Positions 5,142-11,966 of a stretch of 29,556 nucleotides of DNA are shown here, piece by piece. A program made the position numbers and the translations under genes. The first letter of the stretch is position 1; each line of letters opens with the position of its first letter. Origin of the DNA: a virus. The stretch spans positions 1 to 29,556 of IMG/VR virus record IMGVR_UViG_3300027909_000303; one strand, 5' to 3'. The notes beneath the pieces were generated by a model. The model was not told where the DNA came from. It searched no databases and saw only the letters and a program-made list of their open reading frames with translations.

Positions 5142-6675
5142 GCTGTACGACTTCCAAGAGAGTCTGGTTGCCAAGCACGTCGAAGTCCCCTTCACACTGG
5201 TGGGCGATGACATGGGCCTTGGCAAGACGATCGAAGCTATCGAGATCGACCGTCGCAAGAGAGAACGTTTCGCAGCCAACTTCATTGCCACGTACAAGGG
5301 AAAGCCACTCACGTTGGTAGTGACGCCGCTAACAGTCACCGGATCGTGGCTGCGTCACTACCGTGAGTGGGCACCTCACCTGAAGGTCATGGTCATCGAT
5401 CCCAAGAACCGTCCAGCCTTCCTGAACGCCGTGCAACAAGGCTTGGCAGATGTGTTCGTCTGCCACTGGGAAGGCCTTCGGATGATCGAGGAGCTCCGAA
5501 GCTTCAGGTGGTTCCACGTCATAGCAGACGAAGTGCACCGAGCAAAGAACCGTAAGTCACAACAGACGGTAGCGCTCAAGCTTCTGCATACAGACCACAA
5601 GCTAGGTCTGTCGGGAACCCCCGCAGACAACCGTCCCGACGACTTCTGGAGTGTACTGAACTGGTTGTACCCGAAGACGTTTACGTCATACAACCAGTTC
5701 AGGAACTACCACTTGATCATCAAGCGCCACACCAAGGGCAGTGACTCCTCACCCTATTGTACCGCTGTGGGCTGTGAGGTGGATCATAGGTCCAGCTTCG
5801 ACGAGATCATCGGCTGTGCGCACGTCGACGAGCTCCAACGAGCAATCAGACCCTACTACACACGGCGGCTCAAGGAGCAGGTGCTCGACGAGCTACCGGA
5901 CAAGTATCACAACGACGTCTTCGTCGACATCACCCCACAGCAACGACGTGCCTACAACGAGATGCGCAAGCACATGTTGGCTTGGGTGGGTAAGCATGAG
6001 AACGAACCCATCGCAGCACCGATCGTGCTAGCACAACTCAGGCGGCTCCAGCAGTTCGCGTGTGCATATGCACGTACCGAGACCGTCTTCAGACGGAAGA
6101 AGGACTGCAAGGATCCGGTATGCCTCGCCAACACCCTAGCAGCAGGCAAGTCTGTCTGTTCGGGTCACTGGGTGGAAGTGCTTAGGCTTGAAGAGCCCAG
6201 CTCCAAGTTGGATGCCGTGATGGAGATTGTCATGGACAACCCAACGCAGCAGCTGGTGGTCTTCAGCCAGAGTAGGCAGATGATCGACATGCTCGCAAAG
6301 CGCCTTGAGAAGCAGAAGGTGCCAACGGCGATCCTCACCGGTGACACACCCCAAGGCACCAAGCCAGGCCAACGTGACGACCTGGTAGAGAGATTCCAGC
6401 AGGGAGACTTCCGAGTCTTCGGCTCGACGATTCGTGCAGGTGGTGAAGGCATCACGCTCACCGCTTCGTCACACGTCGTGTTCACGGACAGAGACTGGAG
6501 CCCGTCTAAGAACAACCAGGCGGAGGACAGATGCCATCGCATCGGGCAGAAGAATGCCGTTCAGGTAACTAGCATCATCGCCAACGGCACGCTGGAGCCC
6601 AAGCGGAACAAACAGATCGAGATGAAGTGGCAGTGGCTCAAGGAGATCCTCGGCGACGAAGTTCCTCCAGAGTAG
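5134..6675 (+). CDS. SNF2-family DNA helicase/translocase
   Basis: A 513-residue superfamily 2 ATPase of the SNF2 group, using ATP to move along or remodel DNA during phage replication or recombination. Motifs in order: Walker A GDDMGLGKT (24-32), DEVH Walker B (132-135), LSGTPADN motif III (about 159-166), and motif VI QAEDRCHRIGQ (from 462), which gives the SNF2 signature Q and two Arg. Two Cys/His-containing insertions (a CTAVGCEVDH region, and CKDPVCLANTLAAGKSVC) may bind zinc; they are not part of the standard core. GTG 5134 overlaps the preceding gene by eight bases. All catalytic motifs look intact. Similar proteins are common in actinobacteriophages near replication genes. Confidence 0.93.
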   Translation: MHKLYDFQESLVAKHVEVPFTLVGDDMGLGKTIEAIEIDRRKRERFAANFIATYKGKPLTLVVTPLTVTGSWLRHYREWAPHLKVMVIDPKNRPAFLNAVQQGLADVFVCHWEGLRMIEELRSFRWFHVIADEVHRAKNRKSQQTVALKLLHTDHKLGLSGTPADNRPDDFWSVLNWLYPKTFTSYNQFRNYHLIIKRHTKGSDSSPYCTAVGCEVDHRSSFDEIIGCAHVDELQRAIRPYYTRRLKEQVLDELPDKYHNDVFVDITPQQRRAYNEMRKHMLAWVGKHENEPIAAPIVLAQLRRLQQFACAYARTETVFRRKKDCKDPVCLANTLAAGKSVCSGHWVEVLRLEEPSSKLDAVMEIVMDNPTQQLVVFSQSRQMIDMLAKRLEKQKVPTAILTGDTPQGTKPGQRDDLVERFQQGDFRVFGSTIRAGGEGITLTASSHVVFTDRDWSPSKNNQAEDRCHRIGQKNAVQVTSIIANGTLEPKRNKQIEMKWQWLKEILGDEVPPE

Positions 6676-6698
6676 ACTGGCACTGAGTAGGAGGTGCA

Positions 6699-6992
6699 AT
6701 GGTGACCGAAGCTCCAACAGGTCACGACCCGGCAGCATCGCCGGACACCGTCGTTGACCCCTGCTTCTTCAGAGGGTGTATGCGAAGCACTGCCGAGCTA
6801 GGTACCATCGTCGGCCCCAACGGCTACGGTGAACTGCTCGTCGCAAGGCCTTGCTTGCACGACGACAAGCCTGACAGGGATGAGCGGCGGGACTTCTGGA
6901 CGTCGTCCAGGGCAATTGTGGACATCGCTCTCGAGCCTGACCACTCACCCAGAAGCATGACCGAGATCAACATGCGCGGAGGACTCAAGTGA
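6699..6992 (+). CDS. Small protein, unknown function
   Basis: A 97-residue protein with no recognised domain. It contains a CFFRGCMRS pair and a later Cys-His segment (PCLHDDKPDRDERRDFW) that could form a small metal site, but the spacing matches no family I know. The ATG at 6699 follows GGAGGTG at 6691-6697. The next gene begins within its stop codon (GTGA overlap), so it belongs to the run of small genes behind the helicase. Confidence 0.7.
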   Translation: MVTEAPTGHDPAASPDTVVDPCFFRGCMRSTAELGTIVGPNGYGELLVARPCLHDDKPDRDERRDFWTSSRAIVDIALEPDHSPRSMTEINMRGGLK

Positions 6993-7495
6993 AGATCGAC
7001 ACCAAGGAGAAGTACGAGGAGCGCTTCTTGCGCCGGCGAGTTCGTATGGCCAAGAAGGTGCGAGACTCCGACAGGGAGCAGGCCTGGGCGAATCACCTCC
7101 ACAGTGCCCTCCCTGCTCGACTGATCAAGCCTCGTCGAGTCAAGTACCAGCACGGCTGGGGCAGCAAGCCCGACCACGCCGCACGTGTGGTCAGCCTCGA
7201 GAACGCGTTCACCCTCAAGCCCGAGAAGTCGAAGGACTGGTTCCCCAACGTCGGCGGCATCCGCATCGTTGGCAACTACGGCTCTTGCGATCGTACATTG
7301 GTCGCCTGGTCCGAGGAAGTCAACACCGTCGGCCCCAGCAACCACTCGGTGACGGAGTACTTCGCGTACGCATATCCGTGCACCGTCGACCACGGCTGGA
7401 AGCAGCACAGAACCGACAAGCGCACACTCGGCGGCCTGGTCCGTTCCGCCGGGGAGAAGGGTGAGCACCGAGACAGCCTCGGGAGGACCTGGTAG
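6989..7495 (+). CDS. Basic protein, unknown function
   Basis: A 168-residue protein starting at a GTG that overlaps the previous stop. The first 35 residues are very rich in Lys/Arg/Glu (KEKYEERFLRRRVRMAKKV), likely a charged helix. The rest is mixed, with aromatic positions and no metal-binding pattern, signal peptide or membrane segment. Net charge is positive, which would suit nucleic-acid contact, but no domain is recognised. It is linked on both sides by stop/start overlaps, so translation is coupled. Confidence 0.7.
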   Translation: MKIDTKEKYEERFLRRRVRMAKKVRDSDREQAWANHLHSALPARLIKPRRVKYQHGWGSKPDHAARVVSLENAFTLKPEKSKDWFPNVGGIRIVGNYGSCDRTLVAWSEEVNTVGPSNHSVTEYFAYAYPCTVDHGWKQHRTDKRTLGGLVRSAGEKGEHRDSLGRTW

Positions 7496-7692
7496 TGGAG
7501 ATGATGACCTCTCCAGGTCAGCCTGCATACGAAGCCTGGCAGGCAGGTTGCACTTGCTCCTGGCTCCGAGGCTTCGGTGCAGGTAACAAACCTGAAGTGT
7601 GGGAGGAGCACATCATCTCACCAGACAATGAATGTCCTATCCATAAGGGGGACACAACGAAATGGCAAGTGGCAACATCACCTTCAACATGA
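7495..7692 (+). CDS. Small Cys/His protein, possible metal-binding
   Basis: A 65-residue protein starting at GTG 7495, one base inside the previous stop. It shows CTCSWLRGF early and an EHIISPDNECPIHKG segment later, giving three Cys and two His that could coordinate zinc. Short proteins with a similar C-x-C ... C-P-x-H pattern are frequent in actinobacteriophage early regions, as far as I recall. Its end overlaps the start of the next gene by 31 bases in another frame. The function is unknown. Confidence 0.65.
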   Translation: MEMMTSPGQPAYEAWQAGCTCSWLRGFGAGNKPEVWEEHIISPDNECPIHKGDTTKWQVATSPST

Positions 7693-8816
7693 GCGTGAAG
7701 CTTACGTGCAACTGGTGCTGCAACGTCGACCCGTTCACGTGTGTCATTCATGGCAAAGAGAACCTGGAGACCTACAAGCGCAACCTGCTAGCCGAGAGAA
7801 CGAACCAGTGGATGGCACAAGCTGAGCAGGCAAACCAATGGATGGCCGACGCCATGAAGCGCGTCATGCAAGAGCGCATCGAAGTGGTCAACTACGGAGG
7901 CCGTCGCACGGGTGTCATCGGCTTCGACCCAGGCACCAAGTACACCAGCATCTCCGTCTACAACAAGCCACCAGAGCGTCGGCTCGACGACTACCTCATG
8001 GAAGAGCTCGGTCGAGAGATCGACGAGTACTACTGGCCAAGCCAAACGCCGGGCGGCAACAGTGTCAGCCGGGCAATCCTGGACGCTGAGCGCAACGTGC
8101 AGCGCAAGCTCGCCGGCAGCCCAACTGGGAGGCTCACAGGCCTTCACTACTATCCGCACAGGAGCCAGCTCGGCTACCACAACATCAATCCGCGTAGCGG
8201 GCTAGTCTCAGCAGTCGACTACACGCTGCCGCCGTACTCCAGGACGTTGCCAGGATACTCCAAGAGAGACGTAGAGGCAACCCTACATATGCGAGTGCAC
8301 CAAGCAATATGCACCCGTGAGTGTTCCTGCAACAACCCGTTCGAAATCACAACCGATGATGGAGGAAACGAAATGAACCGTCGCGAGGTCATCGCCGCCG
8401 AGATGCGTCGTCTCCAGAAGGAGATGGCGGTACTCGATCGCTTCCCGGCGACCGATCCGTTCGAGAACGGCACCGTCCTGATGTTCGAGAGGGTGTTCGG
8501 CCTGAGCTGGGAGGACGTGAAGGACAGCGACACCGCCACCAAGTACATCTACGCGGCCCTGAAGGTCAACAACCTCTGGTACACCACCGGCAACAGCAAC
8601 CGCAACAGCGTCTGCTACTCGTGGTCGCAGTTGGTCGAGTGGCTCGGAGATCACGTTGGCGAGATCGTCGTCATGAGCGAAAGCATGTCCCTCGAGGCCT
8701 TCGTCGAGGCCAAGAAGAACGCCAGTAAGTCGGTATCGACCGACGGAGCCTCGTTCCCCAACACCGGCGCCGAGGACGAGACCAACATGCTGAGCCACGG
8801 CGACAAGGGCGAGTAG
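7662..8816 (+). CDS. Composite protein, probably two joined phage genes
   Basis: A 384-residue protein. Residues 1-40 are Cys-rich (CNWCCNVDPFTCVIHG). Residues 40-80 are helical with a repeated NQWMA motif. Residues about 86-103 read VIGFDPGTKYTSISVYN, resembling the first strand motif of RuvC/RNase H-fold enzymes, though no further acidic catalytic motifs are visible. From residue 238 the composition changes to a compact domain (MNRREVIAAEMRRLQKEM...), preceded at the DNA level by GGAGGAAACGAA and an in-frame ATG at 8373. This C-terminal part could be made separately. GGGGG about 10 bases before the ATG at 7662 supports the long start. The function is unknown. Confidence 0.7.
   Translation: MASGNITFNMSVKLTCNWCCNVDPFTCVIHGKENLETYKRNLLAERTNQWMAQAEQANQWMADAMKRVMQERIEVVNYGGRRTGVIGFDPGTKYTSISVYNKPPERRLDDYLMEELGREIDEYYWPSQTPGGNSVSRAILDAERNVQRKLAGSPTGRLTGLHYYPHRSQLGYHNINPRSGLVSAVDYTLPPYSRTLPGYSKRDVEATLHMRVHQAICTRECSCNNPFEITTDDGGNEMNRREVIAAEMRRLQKEMAVLDRFPATDPFENGTVLMFERVFGLSWEDVKDSDTATKYIYAALKVNNLWYTTGNSNRNSVCYSWSQLVEWLGDHVGEIVVMSESMSLEAFVEAKKNASKSVSTDGASFPNTGAEDETNMLSHGDKGE
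8373..8816 (+). CDS. Internal in-frame start giving a 147-residue C-terminal protein
   Basis: The ATG at 8373 is in frame with the 7662-8816 gene and preceded by GGAGGAAACGAA (8361-8372), the best-spaced ribosome-binding site in that gene and better than the one at 7662. The product would begin MNRREVIAAEMRRLQKEM, a natural start helix, continue with a domain containing W, Y and V-rich strands, and end in a Ser/Thr/Asp-rich tail. It may be the real original gene, with the upstream part fused to it, or a second product of one gene. There is no named family. Confidence 0.5.
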   Translation: MNRREVIAAEMRRLQKEMAVLDRFPATDPFENGTVLMFERVFGLSWEDVKDSDTATKYIYAALKVNNLWYTTGNSNRNSVCYSWSQLVEWLGDHVGEIVVMSESMSLEAFVEAKKNASKSVSTDGASFPNTGAEDETNMLSHGDKGE

Positions 8817-8818
8817 CG

Positions 8819-8965
8819 GTGTTCGAGTCCAGTCCGACCAGTTGGCCTGACGCAGTGATGTGCATCGGTCTAGTCGTCGGTGTCGTCGTGTGTGTCTTCT
8901 GCATGGCCAAGTACGTCTGGGGTCCATGCACCAAGCCACACGTCGAGGAGAAGAAGGTCGACTAG
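8819..8965 (+). CDS. Small single-pass membrane protein
   Basis: A 48-residue protein starting at GTG 8819, two bases after the previous stop, and ending at TAG 8963-8965. One hydrophobic segment (VMCIGLVVGVVVCVFCMA) spans a membrane; the short C-terminal tail is charged (HVEEKKVD). No cleavable signal peptide is obvious. Three Cys lie near the membrane segment. Small membrane proteins of this type in phages may act in lysis control or superinfection exclusion, but nothing here selects a role. Confidence 0.6.
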   Translation: MFESSPTSWPDAVMCIGLVVGVVVCVFCMAKYVWGPCTKPHVEEKKVD

Positions 8966-8968
8966 GCG

Positions 8969-9178
8969 GTGAGCACCAAGAAGCCCTACGGCAGATGTCC
9001 AGAGTCACTCGGACTTCACAGTCCACTGGACGGCGACGGCCGATGCTCATGGTGTGAACAGAAAGTGGGAAGCGCACAGCCAGCGCCACCGCTCGAACGT
9101 TGGGTGAGTGTGCTCTGGCTGGCCTACCGCTACTACTACGACCCCGACTACGGTACACGTAACATCGACCAGTACTAA
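8969..9178 (+). CDS. Small zinc-knuckle-like protein
   Basis: A 69-residue protein starting at GTG 8969. The N-terminal half holds CPESLG...CSWCEQK, with His between the Cys, a pattern that could bind one zinc. The C-terminal half is aromatic (WLAYRYYYDPDY). It is linked to the membrane-protein gene by three bases. No family is recognised. It is one of several Cys-rich small proteins between 7495 and 11663. Confidence 0.65.
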   Translation: MSTKKPYGRCPESLGLHSPLDGDGRCSWCEQKVGSAQPAPPLERWVSVLWLAYRYYYDPDYGTRNIDQY

Positions 9179-9209
9179 TCAACAGTTCAGTTCTAGCACA
9201 GGAGTTCGT

Positions 9210-9545
9210 ATGGGAGCACCATCCACACGTCCGAAGATCGTGGAGTACTTCGCCAAGCGACCTGGCGAACACTGCTTCTTGGGTGACATCACCAAGGACA
9301 CCAAGCTGCTCACGCAGCAGGTCCAAAGCGCCATCAACAACATCCGCGCTGCTCACGCGCGTGGCGAGATCGACTTTCCGATCGAGGTCCACCAGAAGGG
9401 TCAGATCTGGATCTACCGTCCCAACTCAGACAAGGACGAGGTGGCGACCGGCAAGATGATGTTCGAAGAGGTCGGACCAACGAAGCGCAACACCATCGTC
9501 ATCCAGAGCACCGACGGCAAGCTGTACGAGGCCACTGAGCTGTAG
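9210..9545 (+). CDS. Winged-helix-like small protein
   Basis: A 111-residue protein. Residues 5-60 resemble a winged helix: PKIVEYFAKRPGEH, a strand CFLGDIT, a second helix, then VQSAINNIRAAHARGEIDF, typical of a recognition helix, and a wing QIWIYRP. It is likely to bind DNA or RNA and regulate transcription, by resemblance only. The C-terminal part is a short beta segment (TIVIQSTDGKLYEATEL). The ATG at 9210 is chosen because GGAG lies at 9201-9204; earlier in-frame starts overlap the previous gene in another frame. Confidence 0.75.
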   Translation: MGAPSTRPKIVEYFAKRPGEHCFLGDITKDTKLLTQQVQSAINNIRAAHARGEIDFPIEVHQKGQIWIYRPNSDKDEVATGKMMFEEVGPTKRNTIVIQSTDGKLYEATEL

Positions 9546-9595
9546 CGGCCAAACGTCACCACATTGATCAACCGCACCTTTGTCAGTACAGTTCT

Positions 9596-9656
9596 CCACA
9601 GGGCCAAAGCTTCGAGTGCTCCATGGCTCGCAGCGCTTGCAACAAACGCCCTGTGG
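9596..9656 (+). other. Nested stem-loop between genes
   Basis: CCACAGGGC (9596-9604) pairs perfectly with GCCCTGTGG (9648-9656). Inside, AAGC pairs with GCTT, and CGAG (9613-9616) with CTCG (9627-9630). It lies in the gap between two genes, 29 bases before the next start, so it is a leader or terminator hairpin. CCACAGGGC also occurs at 22459 and 28453, there in small leader hairpins. Confidence 0.5.
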
Positions 9657-9684
9657 GGATCTGTATTCGCAAAGCCACACATTG

Positions 9685-9861
9685 ATGGGAGTGAATGTAT
9701 TGGACTCCGACGCAAAGAAGCTCGTCATTGGTATCGCCGTACTCGCTCTCTGGGTAGGCGCCATGGTTGTCAGCTGTGACATTGCGCAGAGCAAGTGCTG
9801 GGAACGTGGAGGCACCGTCGAGAGAGTGTGGGGCACAAATGGCTGGATCTGTGACGAGTAG
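9685..9861 (+). CDS. Small membrane-anchored protein, possible lipoprotein
   Basis: A 58-residue protein. A Lys pair precedes a hydrophobic segment (LVIGIAVLALWVGAMVV) ending in VVSC, which fits a lipobox, so the Cys could be lipid-modified after signal cleavage; a simple membrane anchor is equally possible. The remaining part is short with two more Cys (SKCWERGG, WICDE). If it is a lipoprotein, superinfection immunity is a common phage use, but that is inference. The start is uncertain: ATG 9685, GTG 9691 or TTG 9700, the last best spaced from GGGAG at 9687-9691. Confidence 0.6.
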   Translation: MGVNVLDSDAKKLVIGIAVLALWVGAMVVSCDIAQSKCWERGGTVERVWGTNGWICDE

Positions 9862-9870
9862 GAGAAGCAC

Positions 9871-10080
9871 ATGAGTCGATGGACTCACTTGGCATGCTTT
9901 GGATGCTACGCCAAGAAGTACCCCAAGCGATCGCCGGTACGTTTGAAGCCTGAAGAGGGGCAGTCGCTGCCGATGCAGAACTGTTGCTACTGCCGCGAAG
10001 AGACCGGCGAGGGCATCTACGTCAGGGACGACCCCGAGATGGTCGCCTGTAAGGGTAGAGGAGAGGTGCACGAGGAATGA
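9871..10080 (+). CDS. Cys-rich zinc-binding small protein
   Basis: A 69-residue protein with two Cys pairs: LACFGCYAKK near residue 10 and NCCYCREET near residue 38. This is a typical single-zinc ribbon arrangement. The rest is charged and soluble. The ATG at 9871 follows AGGAGAA. Its stop shares ATGA with the next gene. The function is unknown; it resembles neighbouring Cys-rich proteins in size and style rather than in sequence. Confidence 0.7.
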   Translation: MSRWTHLACFGCYAKKYPKRSPVRLKPEEGQSLPMQNCCYCREETGEGIYVRDDPEMVACKGRGEVHEE

Positions 10081-10262
10081 AGGTCAAGTACTTCATACAA
10101 GACGCCGATGGCTCTCCCATACGTTGGGAGCACGTAGCTACCGACACAAGGATTCCGACAACTGTAAACGCCGTTGAGCTCATTCCGACGGCTCAGCCAG
10201 ATGAGTACGAATTGCATATCCACCTGCGCTCGCTTGTCGCAAAGCCCACACGGGGGTGTTAG
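10077..10262 (+). CDS. Small soluble protein, unknown function
   Basis: A 61-residue protein beginning in an ATGA overlap with the previous stop. It is predicted to be mainly beta-strand (KVKYFIQDADG, EYELHIHLRSL). No metal site, membrane segment or named domain is visible. The overlap and short spacing to the next start mark it as part of the same operon. Confidence 0.65.
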   Translation: MKVKYFIQDADGSPIRWEHVATDTRIPTTVNAVELIPTAQPDEYELHIHLRSLVAKPTRGC

Positions 10263-10263
10263 A

Positions 10264-10437
10264 ATGATCTGTCAAATCTGCAAGGACGCAGGAGCGCTGA
10301 CGCGTGAGTCTCCTCCCGACACTCCGTTGCAGGAGCTCATCGACCTGCACAAGGACTGCAAGGGCGAGACACACTGCGACTGTCAACACCGGCCAGGCAT
10401 CATCACACACGACGGTCGGATCGCACAGAGGAGGTGA
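10264..10437 (+). CDS. Small Cys/His-rich protein
   Basis: A 57-residue protein containing CQICKDAG at its start and HKDCKGETHCDCQH in the middle, giving up to five Cys and three His, enough for one or two zinc ions. The ATG at 10264 follows GGGGGTG at the end of the preceding gene and is chosen over in-frame starts upstream that overlap that gene. The AGGAGGTGAG just before the following gene overlaps its stop. The function is unknown. Confidence 0.7.
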   Translation: MICQICKDAGALTRESPPDTPLQELIDLHKDCKGETHCDCQHRPGIITHDGRIAQRR

Positions 10438-10440
10438 GCT

Positions 10441-10848
10441 ATGCCTCATGAGACACCCAGGATGCACCAGCGTCCTCAGGACCCAGCGTTCAAGATGCTC
10501 GACGCTGTCCCTGTGACCGTACAGAAGGTCCACAGAGAGGGTTGCTACATCTGCGAGGATAGGGAGTTCGCTCGCCTGGGTATGCCACTCTGCAATCCTT
10601 GCTGCCAGTGCCGTCTGCAAGGCAAGGACGGTCACATCGCAGCTGATGATGGTCAGTGCGATGATTGTGGTCATGAGCTGTGCGAGGGTTGCTACAAGGA
10701 GCCTGCACAGGCAGAGCCAGTCTGCACATGCTCGACACCTTGCTGCGAAGCCTACGTGATGGATGGCTACCCACCAATCACATGCGGATCGCAGCACTGC
10801 CCGACACACGGGGAGGGAGCACAGCGTGCCGAGGTACAAGGGCCCTGA
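10441..10848 (+). CDS. Cys-rich multi-zinc protein
   Basis: A 135-residue protein with many Cys in pairs: CYICED, CNPCCQC, CDDCGHELCEGC, CTCSTPCC and CGSQHCPTH. The spacing CDDCGHELCEGC resembles half of a RING or treble-clef zinc domain. It could bind two or three zinc ions and act in protein or nucleic-acid contact, for example binding a host protein, but this is inference. A very strong ribosome-binding site (AGGAGGTGAGCT) precedes the ATG, so expression should be good. The next gene starts within its final codons. Confidence 0.75.
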   Translation: MPHETPRMHQRPQDPAFKMLDAVPVTVQKVHREGCYICEDREFARLGMPLCNPCCQCRLQGKDGHIAADDGQCDDCGHELCEGCYKEPAQAEPVCTCSTPCCEAYVMDGYPPITCGSQHCPTHGEGAQRAEVQGP

Positions 10849-11056
10849 TGATCCAGTCACCGCTGAGTTGGTGGAGGAGTGGGTTGTAGGGATACTGGAG
10901 GAGTGGCTAGACGGTCACTACACCGAGCGTCTGGCTGACGATCGCCAGAGGCAGGTCAAGCTCTGGAGCGACGGAACCTACGTCGTCAAGGATCGTACAG
11001 GCGACAACCCCGACAGGAAGTTCAAGGTCAGCGTGGTAGTACAGGAGGTCAAGTAG
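10826..11056 (+). CDS. Small protein, unknown function
   Basis: A 76-residue protein starting at GTG 10826 after GGGGAGGGA; earlier in-frame starts lie deep in the preceding gene. A Trp-containing amphipathic helix (AELVEEWVVGILEEWL) is followed by a charged beta-like region (KLWSDGTYVVKDRTG, KVSVVVQEVK). No known domain. The next gene begins at the last base of its stop codon. Confidence 0.65.
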   Translation: MPRYKGPDDPVTAELVEEWVVGILEEWLDGHYTERLADDRQRQVKLWSDGTYVVKDRTGDNPDRKFKVSVVVQEVK

Positions 11057-11229
11057 TGCAGTTCTTTCTGTTCCTGCGGACAGCCTTCAAGCACCCCCGT
11101 TGGGCAGCCGAGGTCTGGAGAGCTGGACAAGGAGTGCTCAGAGGCGAGCACAACTCCGAGTCGTTCGAGAATGCGTTGAAGATAGCCGCTCGACGGCACA
11201 ACGTCGACTATCACAAGTTCGCGGAGTAG
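11056..11229 (+). CDS. Small basic helical protein
   Basis: A 57-residue protein starting at GTG 11056 with AGGAGGTC upstream at 11043-11050, and ending at TAG 11227-11229. It begins MQFFLFLRTAFKHPRW and continues with helices rich in Ala, Arg, His and Trp. It has a positive charge and no metal site. It is short, but the ribosome-binding site and spacing support it. The function is unknown. Confidence 0.6.
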   Translation: MQFFLFLRTAFKHPRWAAEVWRAGQGVLRGEHNSESFENALKIAARRHNVDYHKFAE

Positions 11230-11240
11230 GAGGTCAAGTA

Positions 11241-11663
11241 GTGGGAGCCTATGGGCGTCACGTCGTGATAACATTCGACGATGTCGTCGCCGCCGAGGAG
11301 TTCATCGCGGCCCTCAAGGTCGAGGGCGCCATGTTCTACCAAGACGTCGGCGGCCACTTCAAGCACGTCAAGCCCGCTGAGACGCGGGTGGTCGGACTGT
11401 TCGGGAAGCCGAATCAGTTCTGCGAGTGTCCGTGGAGCGACGGTGAGAAGAAGTACGTGCGTGGCTCCAAGTATGGTCTGTTCGTCCACGACAAGTGTGC
11501 GAAGCCTGAGGGCGGTCACTTGCAGACGGCAGCAAGGAACTTGCTTGACCCTCCTGGCCTGGGAGCAAAGGAGACAGTCGAGCAAGACAACTACGTTCGC
11601 CTGAGCTCTCGCGAAGGCAAACACAACTGGCCCGTACCTAGTTCTGAGAAGGAGGCTGGATGA
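11241..11663 (+). CDS. Small protein with Cys-rich centre
   Basis: A 140-residue protein starting at GTG 11241 after GGAGG (11229-11233). Residues 1-50 form an alpha/beta unit with TFDDVVAAEEFIAALKVEG, followed by QFCECPWSDGEKKY and a later DKCAKPEGGH, which together could bind one zinc. The C-terminus is charged. Its stop lies in an ATGA overlap with the next gene. No family is recognised; the alpha/beta start resembles small ferredoxin-like folds, which is weak evidence. Confidence 0.7.
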   Translation: MGAYGRHVVITFDDVVAAEEFIAALKVEGAMFYQDVGGHFKHVKPAETRVVGLFGKPNQFCECPWSDGEKKYVRGSKYGLFVHDKCAKPEGGHLQTAARNLLDPPGLGAKETVEQDNYVRLSSREGKHNWPVPSSEKEAG

Positions 11664-11833
11664 TCCAATGCACTTGGCACGAAGTCTGCGCTGGCGGCTT
11701 CGTCCAGGGACCCAACGATGTCGACACCATACTTCGTTGTATGGTAGCAAGAGGAGCTCTCGTCACCGTTGACGGGCGATACATCACAAGTCGCACGAAG
11801 CGTTCCCGACTAACGGTGGTACGTAAGTCCTGA
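11660..11833 (+). CDS. Small basic protein, unknown function
   Basis: A 57-residue protein starting at ATG 11660 (GGAGG at 11651-11655) in an ATGA overlap with the preceding gene, and ending at TGA 11831-11833. It has three Cys in the first half and a basic, Ser/Thr-rich end (SRTKRSRLTVVRKS) that could touch nucleic acid. A tRNA-like element begins eight bases after its stop. Confidence 0.65.
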   Translation: MIQCTWHEVCAGGFVQGPNDVDTILRCMVARGALVTVDGRYITSRTKRSRLTVVRKS

Positions 11834-11841
11834 GCAAGGCT

Positions 11842-11913
11842 GGGCCTGCTAGAAGGTGACATCATTGTTGCCGATCGAAGGGTGATACGAGGGTTCGAGC
11901 CCCTCCAGGCCCG
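11842..11913 (+). ncRNA. Atypical tRNA-like element, 72 nt
   Basis: The acceptor GGGCCTG (11842-11848) pairs with CAGGCCC (11906-11912), with discriminator G. The T arm GAGGG-TTCGAGC-CCCTC is perfect. Total length is normal for a tRNA, but no acceptable D stem or five-base anticodon stem can be drawn. The only clear pairing in the middle is ATCATT with GGTGAT around a loop containing CGATCG. It resembles the elements at 1408 and 2871: intact outer half, abnormal inner half. Confidence 0.5.
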
Positions 11914-11966
11914 CGCACGTTACAACTTCATATAGTCGTCCCAATCAAAAGAACGGAGCAACAGCC

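Noticed and set aside
7746-7950. RuvC-type nuclease in the N-terminal half of the 7662 gene
   Set aside because: Only the first motif (GFDPG) is present; later acidic motifs with proper spacing were not found, so no enzyme is called.
8283-9392. Long reverse-strand open frame of 369 residues
   Set aside because: It runs antisense to several well-supported + strand genes, has no ribosome-binding site and shows low-complexity, Arg/Val/Leu-rich composition typical of shadow frames in GC-rich DNA.
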